A stretch of 64,000 nucleotides of DNA from assembly GCA_021014325.1 (NCBI GenBank), contig JAJGQC010000708.1:103501-167500 (forward strand), in the 5' to 3' direction. Made by a program: the position numbers and the translations under genes. The number at the start of each line of letters is the position of its first letter. Within the stretch, counting starts at the first letter, position 1. Of the stretch, positions 58,051 through 64,000 are shown piece by piece. Origin of the DNA: Plazaster borealis (lineage: Eukaryota; Echinodermata; Asteroidea; Forcipulatida; Labidiasteridae). The notes beneath the pieces are model-generated. The model worked only from the letters and a program-made list of their open reading frames with translations, did no database searches and was not told the origin of the DNA.

Positions 58051-58199
58051 CTACCTGGGCGGAATGTAGGACAATCAGTAGGGGACTACTAGTTTCGCTT
58101 CGTGGATCGGGGGGACTTCTCGTTAATAACTTCACTGCTGCGGAGTGAGTTCTTAATCTGTCTCAACGTTTCGACTAGCTTGCTCTAGTCATCGCACTT

Positions 58200-58622
58200 A
58201 TATAATAATACGGATGTTTTATATAGCGCTTTATCACACCCGATGGGCGTATCAAAGCGCTCAGTATTTTTTCCTGCAAGGTATGCGGAGCTACGTGTTG
58301 AAGCATGAGACCTATCCCTTTACATAGCACCATGTAATGGTTTTACAAGGTGCTGTGGCGCAATATGCTGCCGATCAAACCAGGAACACCGGGGCAAACC
58401 CCTCCTCTTTATGATAAGTGCACTGGGTTCTTTTATGTGAATTACAAACAATTAACAAACTGGACCTACGGCTTTACGTCCCATCCGAAGGCACAGTAAT
58501 AATGGTTAAGTGTCTTGCTTAAGGACACAAGTGTCATGACCGGGACTTGAACCCACACTCTGCTGATCAGAAATACGAGAGCTTGAGTTTGGTGTTCTTA
58601 TCCGCTCGGCCACGACACGCCA
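58200..58622 (-). mobile_element. SINE with a tRNA-Leu-like head, reverse copy
   Basis: It is the reverse complement of the SINE at 27508: the tRNA-like head ends at about 58622 (TGTCGTGGCCGAGCGGATAA on the minus strand) and the AAAGCGCTATATAAAAC tail lies near 58215. Here the A box is closer to a tRNA consensus than in the 27508 copy. Confidence 0.85.
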
Positions 58623-58949
58623 CTGAACAATTAGAATGTTTCCACCGCAGGGAATTTGATTTCAAGTGAAAATAGAATTTGCAACACGCATCAACAATTT
58701 TTTGGATGTTCTCCAAATGCCCTTAACAAAAATCCAGTGCAGACAGACAATCTGTACACAAATCCCATCACTGTGTACTATTATGTGTGCTTTTGAAATT
58801 AAGGCTGTTTAACGTTCACAATATGGAAACAATTTTATGTTGAAGAAGATTCCACTTATAAGTTTGACTGGCATTTTACTTTACAAAACAAAGTTATAAC
58901 CAGTTGAAAATGTCCCACTTTCATGGCAGAGATTAGAAACAATAATTTA

Positions 58950-61615
58950 AGACCACTTTTGTTTGGAACATGAACGTTTCCAAAATTGGAGACATTTATG
59001 CTTGACTGTGAATGTTTCCTTATTAGGATACATGTTGGCAAAATGGGAAATTTGTTCCCTGTTTAAGCATAAACCAAGGGCCATGGAGAAAGTTCCTGAA
59101 GAGGGAACAAAAAGGGATGATGGGAGATTCCTCATCATGGTGTCGTGCATCCACAAAAAAACCAAGTTAAGGGATGGTGTATGACTGTACAGCCAGCTAC
59201 AAAAGGTGTCTCCCTCAATTAAACAGTTGTTACAGGGGCCTGACTTTACAAATAGCTTGGTTGGTGTGTTGACAAGATTTAGGCAGGACAAGGTCGCCAT
59301 TATGGCTGATATTGAGGGCATGTTTTCTCAAGTCCTTGTGCCCAGAGAGGACAGAGACCTGCTGAGGCTGTTGTGGTGGCAAGATGTTGATGTGACCAAA
59401 CCGTTGACAGATTACCGCATGAAAGTGCATGTCTTTGGAGCAGTTTCTTCTCCTTTATGTGCAAACTACGCCTTAAAGGGAGCGGCGGATGACCAAGCAG
59501 AAAACTCGGGCAAAGAAGTAGCCCAAATAATTCACCGCAACTTCTACGTCGATGATTGTTTGTGTTCAGCACCCTCAGTGTCAGGGGCAGTGAAGCTGGT
59601 GGAAGATTTAACTGAAAGTTGTGGAAGAGGAGGTTTCCATCTAACAGTGAGCAGTGAAAGGAAAGTTTTGGAGACCATTCCAGAAGATAAACTGGCAAAG
59701 GGTGTCAAAGATTTTGGATTCAGAATTCAGATGAAAGACAGACCCCCTACAAGCTCTGTCTATGATCCAAAGGATGTGTCTCTCCAGCAGTGCTCCCAGC
59801 TAAACAGCTTCTGCAAGCCATGTGCCAATTAAAGTTAGGATGGGATGAAAAATTCCACCAAATCTTGCAGACGGAAATGCCAAGGCTAGCAGAATTCAAG
59901 AAGGACAGATGTATGAAGCCAGAAGGGTTTGAGGATGGGCGACTCAAGTCAGTTACTGTTCATCACTTTGCTGATGCTAGTGAGTCAGGCTATGGCACCG
60001 TTTCGTATTTGAGATTGGAGAATAATGTGAGAGAGATTGATGAGTAAGATTGGAGAATGATGTGGGAGAGATTGATGAGTAAGATTGGAGAATGATGTGG
60101 GAGAGATTGATGAGTAAATCACGAGTGGCCCCACTCAAGCAGGTAACAATCCGAAGAATGGAGCTGACAGCTGCAACAATAGCAGTTCGAGTTGATCATA
60201 TGATCAAAAGGGAACTTGCAATTGAAGTGGATGACACATACTTTTGGACTGATAGTACATCAGTGCTGTGGTATATCAACAGCGGAACAACATGCTTTAA
60301 GGCATTTGTAGCTAACAGATTAGCAGTTATCCTTGATGGTTCCAGCCCAACTCAGTGGCGTCACGTTGAGTCGGCACTTAATCCTGCTGATGTTTGCTCT
60401 AGAGGGAAAAAGGTTGAGCAATTTCTTCAGATGGAAGAGTGGAAGGATGGCCCAAAGTTCCTACTTCAGCAGGAAGATGAATGGCCCTCAAGATTAGAGC
60501 TTAATAAGTTTGATGCACCACAAGTTCCTGAAATAAAAGAGTTGTTCTTGCAAGTACTCTAGTACCCAGCGATACAGAGAGAAGTGATGCTGACAAAATC
60601 ATTCTGCACTACTCACACTGGTTCAGATTAAAGAAGGCAGTTTCCTGGATACTAAGATTTGGAAAATGGATAAAATTAAAGCACAAGTTGGGCAAACTCC
60701 CACAAGATTTGGAGGGTGCGCTCACTTTGAAAGAACTGAAAATGGCTGAGAACAAAATTTTGCAACATGTGCAAAGTACAACATGCAGATGAGATTAGAG
60801 TGCTAAGGAGCAGGGATGATGAAGATTCATCAGTTAGGCGGATATTTGGAAAATGTGTGACATGTAGGAAGCAGAGGGCCAGAGTAATGGAACAAAAGAT
60901 GGCTGATCTGCCCTCTGATAGGCTCAAACCTGATGAGCCCCTCTTTACCAGAGTAGGAATGGACTATTTTGGCCCAATTGAAGTGAAGAGAGGTAAAAGT
61001 GTAGTGAAACGGTATGGCGTCATCTTTACCTGTCTAGCCTCACGAGCAGTACACATTGAAAAGGCAGATTCTTTGGACACAGATTCATGCATTGATGCAA
61101 TACGCAGGTTCATTGCCAGCAGAGGAAATGTGAAAGAGATGAGGTTGGACAATGGAACCAATTTGGTTAGCGCAGAGAAGGAGCTCAGAAAAGAAATAGA
61201 AGGTTGGAATAAAACCCAACTTAAAAATCCCTTGCTGCAAAGGAGCATTCAGTGGACCTTCAACCCACCTGCTGGGTCCCATCATGGCGGCATGGGAAAG
61301 GCAGATAAGAACTGTGAGAAAAGTGCTCTTCTCCCTGATGAGTCAGCAAATATTGTCTGATGAGAGTTTGCATCTATACGCTACTCTGTGAATTAGAGAG
61401 TATAATCAACAGTAGACCTATCACAAAGGTTTCCAATGATGTGAACGACCTGGAAGCATTGACCTTAAGCCACCTGCCTCTTTTGAGGTCAGCCATTCAG
61501 CCACCCCAAGTAGTCACAAAAGAAATTCCCAATTGTGACCTGGGGGTTGTTGACTTCCAACTGACCTGTACATTTGTATTTTGGATGACACTGCTGGGTT
61601 CAGAATTGTGAATTT
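58950..61615 (+). mobile_element. decayed BEL/Pao retrotransposon pol region
   Basis: Reverse transcriptase ([39 protein letters not shown]), the region with HHFADASESGYGT and RRMELTAATIAVRV, RNase H-like YFWTDSTSVLWYINSG and HVESALNPADVCSRG, and integrase (RVGMDYFGPIEV, SRAVHIEKADSLDTDS, RLDNGTN, SHHGGMG) are in the BEL/Pao order. Many stops and frame changes break the ORF. No gag, protease or LTRs were recognised. Confidence 0.9.
60010..60116 (+). repeat. 35-bp tandem duplication inside the BEL/Pao pol region
   Basis: The unit GAGAGATTGATGAGTAAGAT-TGGAGAATGATGTGG occurs nearly three times. It introduces stops and separates the two halves of the polymerase region. Confidence 0.9.
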
Positions 61616-64000
61616 TATCCTTGGATGACAGAATTTTTAAAAATTAAAATGGAAATTTACTTCTCTGTTGTAACTTTCTGTACTGACTCCGTACATGTAC
61701 ATGAAAACCTGCAAGCACCGTGCCAACAATATTCATAGCAAGTCCATCACACTTGTTTTAGGGTCATTCCATACATTTATCTCTGTATGTGTAGGCGTAC
61801 ATACAACCGGCAAATAACTAGGTGTACTGAAATTAAAATCTGACCATGAAGGAGGAAAGAAACCAACTTTTTTTCTCACATAAGTAGACTGGATACATAG
61901 TTTTATTGGGAAAAATTTGAAAAATCTGTCAGTAATGTCCCATACTGTCAAATAACTACAGTACTTGAAAAGGGTGTTTTGGGGGCATTTTATTTACAGG
62001 TAGACCCATAGATCAGACCCCTGCCAAATACCAGCAAAGGTGTGATTGGTCAATATGCTCCGAGTTTATAACCAAATGTAACATAATTTAAGCAATCAGA
62101 CATTTCAAACAGGCACTAGGGGATCTCAAAAATTACGAAAGGTCATTCCGTAGGCTAAAGTACATTGGTTTTTAAAGACCTACCTTGTTTTGTACATGCA
62201 AATGGCCTGTGCTACTTTTGACAGTAGATCCTAGTTGATGGGATGCCAGATACCCTACAGCCTACAGGCATATTAAATTATAGCCTACATATCTCAGCTT
62301 CATTTGTAGATAAAAGCCTCTAAAAAAGGCCCCAAAACACAAAATCAATTTGAAGGGGCACGGCTTAAACTTTAGGGGGTCATATTTCAGAAATGTTAAG
62401 GAGTGGGATTCTAAAATTATGTGTGTTTATGGCACCCATAGGAGACTGATTAAAACAAATTTAGCATCATCTGAGACGGCGCTTGCCAACCCACCAGGTA
62501 AGTTGGCTTGACATGACCCTCTAGTCTTAGTGCAAGACCCTTTCACTTTGATTTGTCATTACTTTCCCCATGAGAGGGCACTATCATCCACGAGCCGCTT
62601 GGATGATAGAGCCCTCTTGCAAAAACAAATTGTGAAAAATCAAAACAAGAAGGTCTCGCACCAAGACTACACTCATTCGTACAGTTTGTGAAGTTGACAC
62701 GAAAGTCGATTGGAGTTGCTATGCAGCTACGTCGACTTATTGTCTGGAATAATGTCACCCGTTATTTGTGGACCAGTCAAAAGTGAAGAATAGGCCTACA
62801 TGTATTATTAATGAAGGAAAGAAAATATTTTGGCTGATACTTTTTCACTCATATTGTTACCAAAAGCAATATCTCATTAATATGAGTAAATAATATTTCA
62901 TTTTATTTCATAATGAATAAAAAAGTGGCAGTCGGATACGGAAATGAAAAAGTGGCAGTTGGATGGAATATTTTAGTTACCGGGAAGCTTTATAATTATA
63001 CGGCCAGGACATCAGTGCAGTGTATCGGAACTTGCGTCCTACCAAGGATGTCAGACAACTCGACAGTCAGACAACTCGCCAGTCAGACAACTCGACAGGT
63101 CAGACAACTCAACGGGTCAGATAACTCAATGGATTCTATGTATGTTCAACCGTAAGACAAGTTCAGTTGACTTTTGATCAGACAACTCGACGGATGGCAA
63201 ATCCTCATGGCAGAAAATTTCTGTGACACCACTGGCGTATGGAATACTTGTCTGAACTGAAGTTCACGCAAACATTTCAGAAATACAGGATTTGTACTGG
63301 AAATTTGTGTAAACATTTTCAGTAACGGAATCAGTCATTCACTGACGACTTGTCAAGCTGTCTAGTTGTATGACTGGTCGAGTTGTCCGACAAATGAGTT
63401 GTCTGAACTCCCCTACCAACAACATGGGCTGTTTGCACGCACTGCCACTGTGGTACACGTACGTAACGTATGCAATGCTATGGCATGGGAGTTATTTCTT
63501 CACCGCTTGAGACGGGGAAAAAAGCACCGTAAACTTCCTAATCCTCTTTCTATCAATAGATGGCGTTATTTTGGGGGTAGAAGTCAAGAAAGGGCGGTAT
63601 TTATTGAAAAACGGTGACCAAATTTTTATATCAAAAAAGTTCAAAAATGGCTGCGCTCGCGGTAGTCGCGTCGGTGACCATGCTCTGAATCTTTTTGATG
63701 CTTGAAAAAGTGAGGTAAATTTGTGCCTTTTTTCAAAAGGATTATGAAAGAAGAGAGTTTTCTTGACCTGCAGAAAAAAACAGGAGTAATTTGAAGCTCA
63801 GACATGTTAGGTCGAAGTAACCAGGTAACATTAATTTGAAAAACCTCTTTTTGTGTGCGGCCAGAATAGGAAATGTCAATATCGCACGACCTAGGCCTAT
63901 AACATAGCTACAAAAGGCGAGGCAAAGAACACAAATTACGTACAAGTCAAAATGCATATGTACATACCTCACTTTTGAAGTGTCACTAACCATGCTAATG
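61616..64000. other. intergenic sequence without a recognised gene
   Basis: A 16-bp repeat (GTCAGACAACTCGACA) occurs about five times at 63048-63125, and complementary versions lie at 63350-63410. The motif CAAAAATGGCTGCGCTCGCG at 63644 resembles a YY1-type initiator with a start codon, but the frame closes after 13 codons. No coding region is supported. Confidence 0.5.

Noticed and set aside
27508..58622. Idea that the tRNA-Leu-headed SINE shares its 3' tail with the LINE at 55330-58050
   Set aside because: Both end in GCGC-containing, AT-rich tails, but base-by-base similarity is weak, so dependence on this LINE is not supported.

Overview
This is animal nuclear DNA: AT-rich, intron-rich and full of transposable elements, with extracellular-domain exons spread over tens of kilobases. 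The abundance of fibrinogen-related (FReD) and discoidin (F5/8 type C, FA58C) domains, a BEL/Pao element, a CR1/L2-like LINE, tRNA-headed SINEs and many TTAA-flanked foldback MITEs fits an echinoderm, perhaps a sea star. The organism is an inference, not something read directly from the sequence.

Gene 1 (minus strand, 28613 down to 3317) is the main content. Thirteen coding exons join in consistent phase to give a predicted secreted protein of about 905 residues. In order it has a signal peptide, a short linker, the N-terminal half of a FReD, four FA58C modules (A to D, two exons each), and then the C-terminal half of the same FReD. The two halves together give about 218 residues, a normal full FReD. 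The four modules therefore sit inside the FReD, at a phase-1 intron. Every module is phase 1-1, so skipping any or all of them keeps the frame, and skipping all four would give a plain 281-residue FReD protein. Two copies of a TATA plus CCAAT arrangement lie upstream of the start codon.

Gene 2 (minus strand, 54831 down to 51528) is the C-terminal part of a DHX36-like DEAH helicase. Five exons are recognisable, but several single-base frame disruptions mean it is either a decaying copy or affected by sequence errors. Its upstream exons would lie beyond the window or are lost.

Region by region: 1-3300 is 3' flank and intergenic. 3.3-28.6 kb is gene 1, with introns full of foldback elements, satellite-like arrays and a 3.1 kb TIR element (21210-24297) carrying a possible cargo exon. 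28.6-29.5 kb is promoter. 29.6-40.1 kb is a 1.33-kb tandem array whose last unit holds a stack of nested insertions that can be ordered by comparison with the intact sibling units. 40-51 kb is intergenic with a 17-bp minisatellite, MITEs and a foldback element. 51.5-54.8 kb is the DHX36-like segment between two minisatellites. 55.3-58.05 kb is a 5'-truncated LINE, 58.2-58.6 kb a SINE, and 59-61.6 kb a decayed BEL/Pao retroelement. 61.6-64 kb has no recognisable gene.
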